A DNA stretch of 64,000 bases from Sulfidibacter corallicola (GTDB lineage Bacteria; Acidobacteriota; Holophagae; Acanthopleuribacterales; Acanthopleuribacteraceae), in contig NZ_CP071793.1 in the NCBI RefSeq assembly GCF_017498545.1, positions 5,543,001-5,607,000 on the forward strand. Reading direction: 5' to 3'. The translations under genes and the position numbers were made by a program. Below, in pieces: positions 63,943 through 64,000 of this stretch. Within the stretch, counting starts at the first letter, position 1. Each line of letters starts with the position of its first letter. The notes below the pieces were generated by a model. The model worked only from the letters and a program-made list of their open reading frames with translations. It had not been told where the DNA came from and made no database searches.

Positions 63943-64000
63943 TCACACCAACTCGAAACTGCTGAACATCGGCAGGTACATCGAAAGCACCAGAAAGGCG
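63943..64000 (-). CDS. Polytopic assembly protein (GspF/PilC-like), C-terminal end
   Basis: Only the last 18 codons and stop lie in the window. The translation ends AFLVLSMYLPMFSSFELV, matching the C-terminal transmembrane helix and YLPxF tail typical of GspF/PilC inner-membrane platform proteins. Its place before the ATPase gene supports the call; the evidence is short but specific. Confidence 0.7.
   Translation of the reverse strand, partial: AFLVLSMYLPMFSSFELV

Overview
The window is bacterial chromosome: GC-rich, densely coded, with many gene junctions where stop and start codons overlap (ATGA, TAATG, TGATG) and frequent GTG/TTG starts. PEGA-domain Ser/Thr kinases, a CarD regulator, a secretin carrying a cohesin-like domain, a DUF5916 outer-membrane-type protein, ABC permeases fused to peptidase-like domains and a diderm type II secretion/type IV pilus-like locus together suggest a diderm such as an Acidobacteriota member (possibly Holophagae-like). 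This is inference; there is no rRNA or other strong phylogenetic marker. I saw no rRNA, tRNA, CRISPR array or insertion sequence.

Layout. 1-4.5 kb (minus): start of ribF coupled to pgpA, carD, a lipoprotein with an Fn3-like start and VCBS-like repeats, and a GGDEF cyclase with an inhibitory site. 5-8.2 kb (plus): rnc, a large-subunit-type pseudouridine synthase with a basic Arg/Gly tail, cmk, yraN. 8.5-14.3 kb (plus): a three-gene envelope signalling cassette (PEGA kinase; TPR/beta-propeller protein; PEGA/PDZ protein). 14.5-17.1 kb (plus): adenosine deaminase, CoA-type Nudix hydrolase, an unknown CxxC protein. 17.2-21.9 kb (minus): an ABC exporter whose two permeases each carry a C-terminal peptidase-like domain, one with HExxH and one without. 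22.7-36 kb: a HAD 5'-nucleotidase (plus), then minus-strand housekeeping and accessory genes: YbaK deacylase, a zinc-ribbon protein, dapF, an unknown exported protein, a CGFS glutaredoxin-rhodanese fusion, a methyltransferase paired with a HAD-phosphotransferase fusion, a DUF3347 lipoprotein and recQ.

34.3-40.8 kb (minus) is the most interesting part. A second Ser/Thr kinase and a TPR/coiled-coil protein lie next to a three-gene operon: a MotA/ExbB-like protein with a long tail (ZorA-like), a MotB/OmpA-like protein (ZorB-like) and a 353-residue protein I do not recognise. This resembles a Zorya anti-phage system with a non-standard third component and no helicase or nuclease gene in the operon. 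41-47.6 kb (minus): glutamine-dependent nadE, a PilZ protein with a receiver-like tail, and a YfiR-like/chemoreceptor pair.

48.5-52.9 kb (plus): an exported M23 peptidase, 1.8 kb of gene-free, repeat-bearing, partly AT-rich DNA, and a small unknown protein built from two copies of one module. 53-64 kb (minus): a DUF5916 protein, then a co-transcribed secretion/pilus-like operon running F-E-M-N-O-P-secretin-three pseudopilins.

c-di-GMP signalling recurs: a GGDEF cyclase, a PilZ effector and a YfiR-like protein.
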